Positions 34,454 through 42,885 of a stretch of DNA of 64,000 nt are shown piece by piece (the stretch's first letter is position 1; every line of letters starts with the position of its first letter). The notes below the pieces were generated by a model that worked only from the letters and a program-made list of their open reading frames with translations, was not told the origin of the DNA and did no database searches. Both the position numbers and the translations under genes were made by a program. Location: contig NZ_JAODTZ010000005.1 of the NCBI RefSeq assembly GCF_025399795.1, forward strand, positions 62,001 through 126,000, given 5' to 3'. The DNA is from Streptomyces rhizosphaerihabitans (lineage in GTDB: Bacteria; Actinomycetota; Actinomycetes; Streptomycetales; Streptomycetaceae).

Positions 34454-34813
34454 ATGTCCAAGCCTGACGAGCTGCTCGTAGACATCGCCACCCTGGTGGA
34501 GTCCGGGCAGAGCAACCAGATGTCCCTGACCGTGGTCACCGGTGGTGCCGTCATCACCGGCCGACTGGCCCCCGAAGCGGTGTGGAGGCAGAGGGTGTCG
34601 GACGTGCTGACGGACTCCGCCCGCCTGGGCGAGTTCTCCGCCGTCTTCAACACTCCCGCGGAGAACGACGGACCTCCCACGCATCTGCACTTCCACGTCG
34701 CCCGCATCCTGCAGGGCACAGTCGGAATCCCCGAGACCGGCGGGATGTACCGCGTAGCGATCGACGACGTCAGCGCCTGGACCATGGGCGACTTCAGCTA
34801 CTCCGACCACTGA
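34454..34813 (+). CDS. Conserved Streptomyces hypothetical protein
   Basis: 119 residues: MSKPDELLVDIATLVESGQS, MSLTVVTGGAVITGRLAPEA, then THLHFHVARILQGTVGIPET and YRVAIDDVSAWTMGDFSYSD. I recall near-identical proteins in many Streptomyces, always without assigned function. Likely a soluble alpha-beta protein. Leaderless promoter directly upstream and a terminator directly downstream make it a monocistronic unit. Confidence 0.8.
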   Translation: MSKPDELLVDIATLVESGQSNQMSLTVVTGGAVITGRLAPEAVWRQRVSDVLTDSARLGEFSAVFNTPAENDGPPTHLHFHVARILQGTVGIPETGGMYRVAIDDVSAWTMGDFSYSDH

Positions 34814-34844
34814 GCAACCCCCGCGGAAAAACCCGTGGCGAGCG

Positions 34845-34882
34845 CTGTGGGCCCGGCTGGCGCGTGCCGGCCGGACCCACAG
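34845..34882. terminator. Hairpin terminator
   Basis: Stem CTGTGGGCCCGGCTGGC / GCCGGCCGGACCCACAG with two imperfect pairs and a 4-nt loop, between the hypothetical gene at 34454 and the convergent gene ending at 34924. Confidence 0.65.
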
Positions 34883-34923
34883 TGCCGTCCAGGTGCCGGC
34901 CTGCCCCTGTTTCCCGCGGTCGG

Positions 34924-35232
34924 TCAGACGGACACGGGAGTGCCGAGCATTGCGGAAGCGTGCTGCAGCGGGCTCAGGGCGCGTACGGGTGCGGCCTTGG
35001 GGAGGGCGCGGCAGGTGAAACCGAGCTGCGCCATGGCACGGAGGACTTCGGCGGCGCTGAAATCGCGGCGGTCCTGGCGGGTGATGACCTGGCCGACTTG
35101 CTTGACGGGGTAGTGGCGGCGGCCGATGATCACGGATTCGCCGGAGCCCGGCTCGGGTTTGATGCCCTTCATCGAGTCCAGCACGCTGGCTTTGGTGAGT
35201 TCGAAGGGGAAGCGGGCGATGACGCAACGCAT
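34924..35232 (-). CDS. SCO5918-family protein
   Basis: 102 residues: MRCVIARFPFELTKASVLDS, MKGIKPEPGSGESVIIGRR, YPVKQVGQVITRQDRRDFSA and AEVLRAMAQLGFTC. This matches the small Streptomyces family named after SCO5918, found beside cold-shock and CBS-domain genes. Function unknown. ATG preceded by TGAGGTCAC. Directly downstream of the CBS-domain gene (52 bp). Confidence 0.8.
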   Translation of the reverse strand: MRCVIARFPFELTKASVLDSMKGIKPEPGSGESVIIGRRHYPVKQVGQVITRQDRRDFSAAEVLRAMAQLGFTCRALPKAAPVRALSPLQHASAMLGTPVSV

Positions 35233-35284
35233 GTGACCTCACAGGGAGAAGCAGGGGAGAACGGTACGGCCAGGGGTGGGCGGT

Positions 35285-35587
35285 TCAGCGGGAGAGGGCG
35301 AGGACGCCCAGAGCGCTGCCTTGCTCGTCGACCACCGGCAGGGCACCCAGCCGACGGGCGCGCATCGCAGCTTCGGCGTCGGCCATCGTGGTCACGGGTG
35401 AGGCGAACGACCCGTGGTCGCCGAGGAGGTCGCGAAGCCGGAAACGGTCCGTGTAGGCGGAACTGTCGCGGATCGTGGTGAGTTCGGCGTGGGTGACCAG
35501 GCCGGTGCACTGGCCGTCCTGGTCGCAGACGACCAGCCGGCCCGTGCCGGCGGCGGCCATGACCGGCAGCGCCACCTCGACGCTCAT
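35285..35587 (-). CDS. CBS-domain protein, possibly 5' truncated
   Basis: 100 residues forming a CBS pair: EVALPVMAAAGTGRLVVCDQ, GLVTHAELTTIRDSSAYTDR, then SPVTTMADAEAAMRARRLGA and LPVVDEQGSALGVLALSR. Binds adenosine nucleotides in known relatives. Upstream of the ATG the frame stays open with family-like residues (AAGPQVCDDM) until a TGA near 35630 but without a start codon, so the N-terminus may be damaged or shortened. Confidence 0.75.
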   Translation of the reverse strand: MSVEVALPVMAAAGTGRLVVCDQDGQCTGLVTHAELTTIRDSSAYTDRFRLRDLLGDHGSFASPVTTMADAEAAMRARRLGALPVVDEQGSALGVLALSR

Positions 35588-35788
35588 GTCGTCACAGACC
35601 TGCGGTCCGGCCGCTGCGTATCCCGCAGAAGGTCAAGGTCTGGTCCGACCAGCCCTAACCTCCCACCCACCGGCTGTCCGCTCCCCGCCGTCACACACCC
35701 TCGGATGGCCGCCCAAGCGGCATTGGCCCGGCGCAGTTGGCCGGATCGGGGCCCTCTGGGTGTCGGTGCCCGTGGCTACCGTCGCCCC

Positions 35789-36288
35789 ATGGCGCTGGAC
35801 GACGCGATCGGCAAGGCGAGACAGGAACGGGACCGCAAGGAAGAACAGGCGCGGCTCAAGGAGAAGTGGGAGGCAGAAGCGCAGCAGCGGGTGCGGAAGC
35901 TGGGTGCCGAAGCAGTCGCCCGGCTCGCGCCGTACGCCGGCCGGGAGTCCCTCCACCTCTTCTCTGGTCCGCAGGCCGCAGAACCTACCAGCGGGCCGGG
36001 TCGTGGTGGTGCTGGCGGATCAAGGACCTGGAGAGCGGTTCGGTCATCCATCCCCAGGTGATGCTGCTCGTCGTGGCCCCGGACAGGACCACGGGGTACC
36101 TCGCCGCGGTGAGCCTAGAGCAGCCGAGAACCGATAGGGGTCAGTACCTGACGACGCTGGCCCCGGAGCGGGTCGGGCCGGTCCCCTACTCCAAGCAGCA
36201 CCCGATGGCGTTCTTCGGATCGGAGTGGGTCGGCTACCTGGAACAGGACGTGGCGGACGCCATCGTCGGCTACGAACGCGAGGGCTGA
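35789..36288 (+). pseudogene. Hypothetical protein with one frameshift
   Basis: From ATG 35789 the first frame reads MALDDAIGKARQERDRKEEQ, a charged coiled coil, to YAGRESLHLF near 35965. The second frame continues RTYQRAGSWWCWRIKDLESG, LLVVAPDRTTGYLAAVSLEQ and AFFGSEWVGYLEQDVADAIV, ending at 36288. About 165 residues when joined. TACCGT six bases before the ATG and no SD suggest a leaderless mRNA. Either a recent mutation or a sequence error. Confidence 0.55.
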
Positions 36289-36520
36289 CGGCCCGACAGA
36301 CGACAGGCACCGGACGGTTCACCGCCCGGTGCCCTGCTCCGTCCGCTCGCACCCTTCGACGCGATCGGTCTCGTGCGGCCGTCCGCGCGGGGCCGGTCGG
36401 ATACCGGGCATAGGCGGCGGACCTGTTCTCCCGAGCGACGGCGAAGTGACAAGTAGCTCAGTGTGACTTTAGGGCCTCCGCTTCAGTGCGGGACTCGTCA
36501 CCGGACCCCGCGCGGAGGGC

Positions 36521-37063
36521 CTAGCGTTTGATCTCGCCGGCGCTGGAGGGGGAGCTGCCCAGCCTCCACCCGGACGACTGCCCGGAGCGGAACGTTCGCC
36601 CCGACTCGACGGCTTCCTTGTTCCGGGCGAACTCCCGCTCTGCGACGGTAGTGTTCCACTGCCGGGGTGCGGACGGCTGCGGCTTTCCGGTGCTGGCCTG
36701 CTGGGCCTGTTTCAGGCAGGAGGCGTGGCAGGTCTTGCCCGACTTCGCCACCGCGGTGGGGCGTTTACCGAGGGGCTTGTGGCAGATGGCGCAGGACCGG
36801 GTGCCAGCACGGGGTTTCTGCCCTGTCGCGGCCTTGGCCTTGCCGGTGGGGCTCTGTTGCGCCGGCACCCGGCTGGGGTTGGCTGCGCGGTAGGCGTCGG
36901 CGCGGGCCCAGTGTCCGCCTTGGAGGGTGCAGGGCGTGCCAGCGGGAGCGTTGCAGGCGGGGCAGTTCACCGATTGCATCTGCTTGGGGGTGGGCGGTTT
37001 CGGCGTCTGCTTCACGGGCGCGCTGCGGCCACTGCCGCCGTGTCGGCTGATGCGTCGGGACAA
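36521..37063 (-). CDS. Zinc-finger-rich hypothetical protein
   Basis: 180 residues from a TTG with GAGG upstream. First zinc motif CPACNAPAGTPCTLQGGHWAR, the C..C..C..H style of actinobacterial mobile-element proteins. Second motif CAICHKPLGKRP...CHASC, four Cys/His in LIM-like spacing. The rest is basic and low complexity. Probably nucleic-acid binding. Partner and role unknown. Confidence 0.65.
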   Translation of the reverse strand: MSRRISRHGGSGRSAPVKQTPKPPTPKQMQSVNCPACNAPAGTPCTLQGGHWARADAYRAANPSRVPAQQSPTGKAKAATGQKPRAGTRSCAICHKPLGKRPTAVAKSGKTCHASCLKQAQQASTGKPQPSAPRQWNTTVAEREFARNKEAVESGRTFRSGQSSGWRLGSSPSSAGEIKR

Positions 37064-37343
37064 GAGGACCTCGGGATGGGAAGGGGGCGTGGGACCCGTT
37101 CATGTACCTGGCGGCACGCTATCGGAAGCGGTTCTGCCCCGAAGACCCTTGCCTGGGGCTTCACGCTCAGCTACTTGTCGGGTGGCGGCAGTACAAGGAC
37201 AGGGCCCCTACGGCATGTGCGGAACGTGCCGGGCGGAGCAGATGTCCGGGCCCCTGGACGACTGACCGCCCAGCCCGGGCCGTGACGACCACTCTCGTGA
37301 CACGTTGGGCCGGAGACAGATTAACGATCGGGAGGGGCAGACC

Positions 37344-37829
37344 GTGGGACGAGTGAAGTCGGGACGGACGAAGCGGCAGCGACAGTCACGCGATGAGCGG
37401 ATGGCCGCGGGGGCCGACCAGGCCACGCAGGCATACTCCGAGGCGGTCGCGTTCGCGTTCACCGACTGCGACGCGACGTGGAAGCATCTGGAAAGGGAGC
37501 CCGAGGAACGTCTCTTCGCGCTGCTGGACCGGATGGCCCCCTGCGCCTGTGGCCGTATCGAGCTGGACGGCCGCGACGTGAGCCGGGCCGGGCTGACGTC
37601 CGTGGCGGCATCCTTGGGTCTGCCGTACGCCCGGGCCCTGCTGCTGGCGAGTGTGGACTACGCCCACCGCACCGGCGGTTGCGCCCAGCAGGGAGCGGTG
37701 TTGCACGAACTGGTGAGCGCGGCGCGTCCCGAGGGGGAGCCTGCGGAGCTGTCGGCACTGCTGGAGCGGCTGCGCCTGGTCCACCAGGCCGGGACCAAGT
37801 GCCAGGCCGTGGTGGATGCGTTCGCGTAG
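37344..37829 (+). CDS. Hypothetical protein
   Basis: 161 residues from GTG 37344, chosen for the GGGAGGGG eight bases upstream. Basic start VGRVKSGRTKRQRQSRDER followed by helical FAFTDCDATWKHLEREPEER, LLDRMAPCACGRIELDGRD, LPYARALLLASVDYAHRTGG and ELSALLERLRLVHQAG. Cysteines C-A-C near the middle could bind metal. No family recognised. Confidence 0.5.
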   Translation: MGRVKSGRTKRQRQSRDERMAAGADQATQAYSEAVAFAFTDCDATWKHLEREPEERLFALLDRMAPCACGRIELDGRDVSRAGLTSVAASLGLPYARALLLASVDYAHRTGGCAQQGAVLHELVSAARPEGEPAELSALLERLRLVHQAGTKCQAVVDAFA

Positions 37830-38087
37830 GTCCCGGCGGCGCTGACTGCCGAACAGCCAGGGTCGCCAGCCGGATCCCTGCGCTTCCTGGACCGTGCTGT
37901 GGCCCGGCTTGTGGCCAGTGCCCCCGCCGTCCTTCACAGCCGGACCGGGGCACCGGGGCCCGCCGGGTTGGGCGGCCGGTAAGAACGCCGTCATAAGCCG
38001 CCAACGGCCTGGGCTGTACTGCTGGCGCGAGTGAAAGCTGGGGAGGACGATCGACGGTCGTGGCCCGTACTCCGACTTGGGGAAGAG

Positions 38088-38393
38088 ATGCGTAAGACGA
38101 CGAGTGCCGCTGTTCTTCGCGAGCAGTTGGCTGCCATCAAGAATCTCCGTAACACCTACGCGGCTGACGATCCCCAACACCCAAGGCTCGCCGCGCTCGA
38201 CCGGCAGATTGCTGACCTTGAAGCGCTGCCGGGTGTCGGCAGGAAGGTCGTGGCGACAGACGGGCCTTACCGCCGCACTCTTGAGCGGGAACATGCATCC
38301 ACTCGGGGTGAATCACCCAGTTCGCGCGCCGCACGGGCCGCCTGGCTTGAGGGGCAGAGGATGCGGGGAGGCGGCACCGGCCTGTCCCAGTAG
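38088..38393 (+). CDS. Small hypothetical protein
   Basis: 101 residues from ATG 38088 with GGGGAAGAG upstream. Helical LREQLAAIKNLRNTYAADDP and RLAALDRQIADLEALPGVGR suggest a short coiled coil. Basic Gly-rich tail. No family recognised. Confidence 0.45.
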   Translation: MRKTTSAAVLREQLAAIKNLRNTYAADDPQHPRLAALDRQIADLEALPGVGRKVVATDGPYRRTLEREHASTRGESPSSRAARAAWLEGQRMRGGGTGLSQ

Positions 38394-38683
38394 TCGGAGG
38401 GGTCTGATCCACGACCTTTCGGCTCCCCGGTTTGTTCCTGCCGGGTCCCCCCTGCCTCATCGAGGTCGTCCTCCCCGGGTGCGGGCGGGTGTGCCCGGTA
38501 GGTGCCGAACGGGCAGGGCCGGCCGGGTGCGACGCCGAGCTGTGGGGCGCCGCCCTTGGTTCGATGCTGTCCGGGGATCACGCGTCACCGGTCCCGTCGT
38601 CGGACCGTCCGGCGTCGCGGTCGCGGACGGGTGCACCGGCCCTCTCCTCGTCGTTGTCCACGGGGGGCTTCCTTCCGGTCGGG

Positions 38684-38960
38684 TCAGGCTGCCAGCCCGA
38701 GGGCGGCGGTCGGGTTCTCGTTCCAGGACAGTTTCTTCTTGCGGTAGGCGTCGAACGCGGTGGAGCGCGGCGAGTGCCGGGAGTGCACGGCGACCACCTC
38801 GGCCGGGGTCCCGGCGTCGAGCATGGCCTGGATGCAGCCGCGGCGCTGGAAGACGATCGCGAGGCAGCTCTTGATCTCGACCTTGTCAGCGGGCTTACCA
38901 GTCCCGAGGCCGTACGCGAGCGGTAGATCCCTGCTGGGCCCGGTGCTCCCGAAGCGGCTG
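38684..38960 (-). pseudogene. Integrase-like C-terminal remnant
   Basis: About 90 residues ending with IQAMLDAGTPAEVVAVHSRH, SPRSTAFDAYRKKKLSWNEN and PTAALGLAA. The H-S-R-H-S-x-x-S-T-A...Y arrangement resembles the catalytic His/Tyr end of tyrosine recombinases from Streptomyces integrative elements. The N-terminal and core domains are missing. Alternative: an unrelated mobile-element protein. Confidence 0.4.
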
Positions 38961-39035
38961 CGCTCTCCGCTCCGTCGAAGATCGCTGGATCGAAACCCCA
39001 AGCGCACACTCCCGGTTGGGAACTACGCTGCCGGA

Positions 39036-40334
39036 ATGGCACGAACATGGACCCGGCTGCACGAATTCCTCGGCCACCCGCCGGGACCGGTGACATACGC
39101 AATGGTCACCGAAGCCGTTCAGCGGAAGCTCGGCGAGAGCGACGACCTGGACTGGAAGGAGGACCTGCCAGCCACCTCGCCGGTCAAGGGCGAGTGGAAC
39201 GAGTTCGCCAAAGATGTCGCCGCCATGGCCAACACCCGCGGTGGTCTGCTCGTCTACGGCGTCAGTGACGACATCTCGATGGCGGGTATCGATCTGGACG
39301 GGGTCAACGACAAGCAGTTGGGTCAGTGGCTGCGCGTCCATCTGCAACCCGCAGTGAGCGGAGTGAGCTACCTCAAGCTCCCAGCCACCGACGGCACCGG
39401 CAAGGACATCCTCGTCGTCGATGTCCCGGCCAGTGAGATGGCGCCGCACTTCCTCTACGGCTGGCAGCAGAAGGACAAGGACAAGACCACCTTCAACGCT
39501 CCCTTCCGATACCGCGATGACACCGGCTACATGGCCGAGCACCAGGTCGCTCTTGCGTACCGGGAACGCTTCGCCCGCCAGGCTGTCGCCGAAGCAGCTC
39601 TGGACCAACACGTCCAGCACGTCACCGACCTCGTCCTGGGAGAGTCACAAGGTCCCACGGCGTGGCTGATCGTCGCCGCACGGCCCACGCGCCCCATTCC
39701 CAGGATGGTGCCGGCGCTGTCCCGCTCGGCAGCGCAGTTGGTCATGCACGAGAGCACGAAGCGCGCGGAGGCCCTGCTTGCCGCTGTCGTCCCGATGCCT
39801 CGGCTACGGGTTCCGCAGGTCTTCCACGATCTCCTCGACAACGACCCGCGCAGGGGCCTGCGGCGCTGGGTGGACACCAACATGTTCGTGCCGTCCCGCG
39901 CTACGCGTCGACGCGGGGTGCTGGCGGAACTGCATCACGACGGCACGGTCGTCACTGCCGTCGATCTCTCGCACAGCGCCCTGCACGAGCCGAAGCCGGG
40001 CGTCGAACTGCCCGTGGCCACGCCGGTGCTCATCAGCGCTGTCTTCGAGACCGTCGCCCTCGCCCACGAGCACCGACTGGCGTTGCGCATGGACGCGGCG
40101 ATCGAGCTTCGGGCCGTCCTCGGGACGCAGGCCGATGGCCCCTTCCGCTTCACTCCCGTCGTCCTCGGCTTCAGCCGTCCCGAGATAGCCGAGTGGGCCC
40201 GACAGCCCTCCGCCGTGCAGCCCGCCTACAGCGACCTGGCACCTTTTGCCGACGATCAGGCCCTCATCACCGGTGCCACAGAGCTTGCCGAAGGACTGTT
40301 GCACCAGTTCGGACTCGAAATCATGCCGCCGTGA
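39036..40334 (+). CDS. AlbA_2 (Schlafen-like) DNA-binding domain protein
   Basis: 432 residues. The N-terminal AlbA_2 domain (about 25-190) has ESDDLDWKEDLP, NEFAKDVAAMANTRGGLLVY, GVSDD, and FRYRDDTGYMAEHQVALAYR. The rest (about 200-432) is an unassigned alpha-beta region. AlbA_2/Slf domains occur in regulators and some defence proteins. TACGCT lies six bases before the ATG with no SD, consistent with a leaderless transcript. It stands alone between remnants. Substrate unknown. Confidence 0.8.
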   Translation: MARTWTRLHEFLGHPPGPVTYAMVTEAVQRKLGESDDLDWKEDLPATSPVKGEWNEFAKDVAAMANTRGGLLVYGVSDDISMAGIDLDGVNDKQLGQWLRVHLQPAVSGVSYLKLPATDGTGKDILVVDVPASEMAPHFLYGWQQKDKDKTTFNAPFRYRDDTGYMAEHQVALAYRERFARQAVAEAALDQHVQHVTDLVLGESQGPTAWLIVAARPTRPIPRMVPALSRSAAQLVMHESTKRAEALLAAVVPMPRLRVPQVFHDLLDNDPRRGLRRWVDTNMFVPSRATRRRGVLAELHHDGTVVTAVDLSHSALHEPKPGVELPVATPVLISAVFETVALAHEHRLALRMDAAIELRAVLGTQADGPFRFTPVVLGFSRPEIAEWARQPSAVQPAYSDLAPFADDQALITGATELAEGLLHQFGLEIMPP

Positions 40335-40349
40335 GGCCGTTGGCACTCG

Positions 40350-40605
40350 CGGGTCAGGCCGTCAGGACCATGGCGAGGGTCGGATCGCGAAGCGATCAAC
40401 GCCGGCGGAGCGGCCCTCAAGGCGGTGCTCGAAGGCCGCCGCCATCCCTGGCCCCGCTTCACATGCCCGGAGTGTGGCAGCACCTGGTACGCCGCGGAGA
40501 CTCCGTTCGGGAAGACGAAGCGATCCGACAGCCATTACCGCTCACCGCGCCGCCGGACGCGAGCATGGCGCCGACGGTCGCGTTCAGGAGGCGTCACCCG
40601 GTGAC
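40350..40605 (+). pseudogene. Zinc-ribbon fragment without start codon
   Basis: Frame reads EAINAGGAALKAVLEGRRHP, then WPRFTCPECGSTWYAAETPF and GKTKRSDSHYRS, ending TGA near 40605. It has half of a zinc ribbon (CPEC) and a basic tail. No start codon upstream in frame. Probably a gene remnant. Confidence 0.3.
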
Positions 40606-40652
40606 GCCTCCGGGCGACGCAAACGGCAGCCTCGGGGGCTTGAAGCAGGCTT

Positions 40653-40973
40653 TCAGTCTTCGATCTTCTCCTTCCCCTCTTCCGACATGACAGCGAAGCC
40701 GGGCTGGGTCTCCCCCGCCGGACCCAACGCCGCACCACCAAAATTCGGGGCGCTGGAAAGGAAGTGCAGGATCTTCTCCCTAACCATGTCGACGGGACCA
40801 TTGGTGTCGCGCTGGTCCTGATTGACGTCGTTCAGGATGACCTGCTGGCGCTCTCCGTCGTCTTCGTGGTCGACCACGGCGGGTCCTCCGTCAGCGTAGG
40901 CGGGGGCGGCAGTGGAGAGGGCACCGAGGGCGACGGCGAGGCCGACTGCTACGGCAGCGAGTTGCTTGTTCAT
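40653..40973 (-). CDS. Small secreted protein
   Basis: 106 residues. Clear Sec signal peptide MNKQLAAVAVGLAVALGALS with an Ala-x-Ala cleavage site (TAAPAYA-DGG). The mature part is acidic and hydrophilic, with VILNDVNQDQRDTNGPVDMV, REKILHFLSSAP and an EEGKEKIED tail. No family recognised. Exported, function unknown. Confidence 0.7.
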   Translation of the reverse strand: MNKQLAAVAVGLAVALGALSTAAPAYADGGPAVVDHEDDGERQQVILNDVNQDQRDTNGPVDMVREKILHFLSSAPNFGGAALGPAGETQPGFAVMSEEGKEKIED

Positions 40974-41101
40974 ACCCCGGCTAACGATCTTGCAGGTGCC
41001 TAGTCACCCGACGCAGACAAGCGCAGAGAAATGCACAGGCAAGCTGCGCGTCAGACCTCAGACCGAGGTTCAGGAACAGGCACTCATCTTGTCGTTTGAC
41101 T

Positions 41102-41395
41102 TCAGGCGCTCGGTGGGGTCGTGGCAACGGTGACCTGAGCTGTCCAGGACCCGGGTTCCCGGGGCGGATCCCAGGTCACATCGACGTCAGCTTCGTGGAA
41201 GTCGTGTGCGAGTCCCACCACCATGGCAGCCATGGCGGCCTGTGCCTCGGCTGGGTCGGTGTTGGCCGCCACGTCGGCAAGGCGTCCGCAGAGCATCCCG
41301 CCTTCCTCGGTGAGAACACTGTGGCGCCAGCCTTCCGGCGTCGCCAGCAGGACGATGTTTCTCGGCATGCCGAAGGGAGGCCGTCTCTTCTTCAC
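41102..41395 (-). CDS. Small hypothetical protein
   Basis: About 97 residues. Core reads MPRNIVLLATPEGWRHSVLT, EEGGMLCGRLADVAANTDPA, EAQAAMAAMVVGLAHDFHEA and VDVTWDPPREPGSW. Streptomyces-type single-copy protein of unknown role. Start uncertain: GTG 41395 (VKKRRPPFG) is used here; ATG 41413 and ATG 41368 are alternatives. Confidence 0.6.
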   Translation of the reverse strand: MKKRRPPFGMPRNIVLLATPEGWRHSVLTEEGGMLCGRLADVAANTDPAEAQAAMAAMVVGLAHDFHEADVDVTWDPPREPGSWTAQVTVATTPPSA

Positions 41396-41589
41396 GCGCT
41401 CTCGTCGCACCATGGAGCTATCCAACCTCGTGGGCTTCCTGGAGGTTCGCGCGGGCGGAAGTCCAGGCGCCGCGGGCGGGGTTTGGTGCCGACCTTGTGG
41501 TGTGAACAACCCGTGAGTTCGTAGTCCGCTCAATGCCTCAATACGGGGTCTGATCAGGTAGTCCGCAGGTATCGGCCCGCACATCTGCA

Positions 41590-41640
41590 TGTGGATCATG
41601 ATGGATCTTCGGGCTTTCCGAGGATCCATCATGATCCACA
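41590..41640. repeat. Perfect 18-bp inverted repeat
   Basis: TGTGGATCATGATGGATC and its exact complement GATCCATCATGATCCACA, separated by 15 nt. AT-richer than the surroundings and not followed by a T-run, so it is not a typical terminator. Confidence 0.7.
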
Positions 41641-41845
41641 CGGGCTCGCCGGTCCTGCATGCCCGGTCGACCTGCTGCAACGGAGGAAAGAAGCCGACCG
41701 AACCCGCGGGATATTGCACATCCCAGTAGCGGCCGGGCCCGGCCCCCGATGTGTCCACGACCGATATCGTTCGCCGAGCACGAGAACAGGGCATCGACTT
41801 GGCCTCCGACACCGTCGGGCACCGGGATCGTGCAGCCGACCTTAG

Positions 41846-41875
41846 CGGCCGCTGGGCGAAGCCCCCCAGCGGCCG
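41846..41875. terminator. Hairpin terminator after cofilin-like gene
   Basis: Perfect 11-bp stem CGGCCGCTGGG / CCCAGCGGCCG with an 8-nt loop, 35 bp beyond the cofilin-like stop codon. Confidence 0.65.
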
Positions 41876-41909
41876 GCCACCACTGCGGACACCCGACGGT
41901 GTTACCAGG

Positions 41910-42323
41910 TCAGTTCCCGCTGTTCGCCTTGTCGAGGACCGCCTCGTAGGCGACCTCGCTGTACTCGGCCCCCTGGATCTCGAATGCGACACCCGCGAGC
42001 GAGCGCACGAGCCCGTTATTGGAGGCGCCGAAGAACATCTTCTGGCTGGCCTGGGCCGCGTGCGGTGCCCACCAGACGAAGGCGAGCTTCCGCTTCCCGG
42101 CGCCCTCCTTCTCGAACTCGAAGTCGTAGACGGCCCAGCGGCACTCCGTCTCTGGAAGGTCCGCGATGAAGTCTTCGTAGTCCGTGGAGCTGGAAACCTT
42201 CTCGACGACGATCTCCGTGTTGTCCTTGCCGAGATTGAAGAGGACGTACTTGTGCTTCTTGCCGTCCCTCAGGTCGTGGTATGCCCGCAGGCACGCTGAG
42301 CTGACTCTGGCACCCGTCGTCAT
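41910..42323 (-). CDS. ADF/cofilin-family protein
   Basis: 137 residues, the normal cofilin length, with the family pattern throughout: GARVSSACLRAYHDLRDGKK and KYVLFNLGKDNTEIVVEK; then YEDFIADLPETECRWAVYDF and EFEKEGAGKRKLAFVWWAP; then KMFFGASNNGLVRSLAGV (the long actin-binding helix region, about 94-112) and EIQGAEYSEVAYEAVLDKA. The similarity to fungal and plant cofilins is evident line by line. The usual KM.YASSKDALRRAL helix reads KMFFGASNNGLVRSL here, so two acidic/basic contacts differ. ATG 42323 has GGAG six bases upstream. Cofilins sever and depolymerise actin filaments in eukaryotes. No actin-like gene is visible nearby. Origin by horizontal transfer is inferred. Confidence 0.9.
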   Translation of the reverse strand: MTTGARVSSACLRAYHDLRDGKKHKYVLFNLGKDNTEIVVEKVSSSTDYEDFIADLPETECRWAVYDFEFEKEGAGKRKLAFVWWAPHAAQASQKMFFGASNNGLVRSLAGVAFEIQGAEYSEVAYEAVLDKANSGN

Positions 42324-42711
42324 GGCGTTCTCCATTTACGTAGTCGCATTGAGTAAGCAAATGGTAACTGTCCGTCAGGCGATGGTGCCCGTGGATCGAA
42401 GCCCATAGGTCCAACTTCGATGCCGGGCAGTTTTCACTTCGGTGTCGGCAGAAGGGTAGGAGAGGCCCGCAGCCTGCCCGCTCCGCGATCTTGCTCATCT
42501 ATCGACCGATTGCTGAGCAAGATCGGTAAGTGGCGGCGCGCGACCGGATCGACGCCGGATCATGCCCATAAAACGGTGTCAGAAAGTCGATGTGCCCAAG
42601 AAGTTGAGGAGCACCCTTTTCTGTACGATCTGGCAGGTGCAGCCACCCCAGGACGACGACGCCGCTGATCTCCTCGCCCCCGTTCCGGCCGTAGTGCGAG
42701 TAAGAACCCTG
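42324..42711. other. Non-coding region upstream of cofilin-like gene
   Basis: No convincing gene. The first about 60 bp are AT-rich (TTTGCTTACTCAATGCGACT on the minus strand) and should hold the cofilin promoter; no strong -35/-10 pair found. Confidence 0.4.
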
Positions 42712-42715
42712 TCAC

Positions 42716-42881
42716 CGATCCTGCTGGCTTATTCCGTGCCCGGCGGGGCCGGCGGCTCGTTGGCCGGGGCAGCAGCGGCCGTCTTGGCATTTCCGGTCGA
42801 GGGTGGGGTGGGGAATGTCGATGTGGTCGAAACCGTGACTGACGGCACCTCGCCGCATGACTGAATAAGCCAGCAGGATCG
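42716..42881. mobile_element. 166-bp MITE
   Basis: Perfect 19-bp terminal inverted repeats (42716-42734, CGATCCTGCTGGCTTATTC, and 42863-42881) flanked by a 4-bp direct repeat TCAC (42712-42715 and 42882-42885). No coding capacity. This is the anatomy of a miniature inverted-repeat element mobilised in trans by a transposase not seen in this window. Confidence 0.8.
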
Positions 42882-42885
42882 TCAC

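Noticed and set aside
42562..42864. Plus-strand open frame of 100 codons through the MITE
   Set aside because: The frame crosses the MITE end, has no Shine-Dalgarno and no recognisable pattern.
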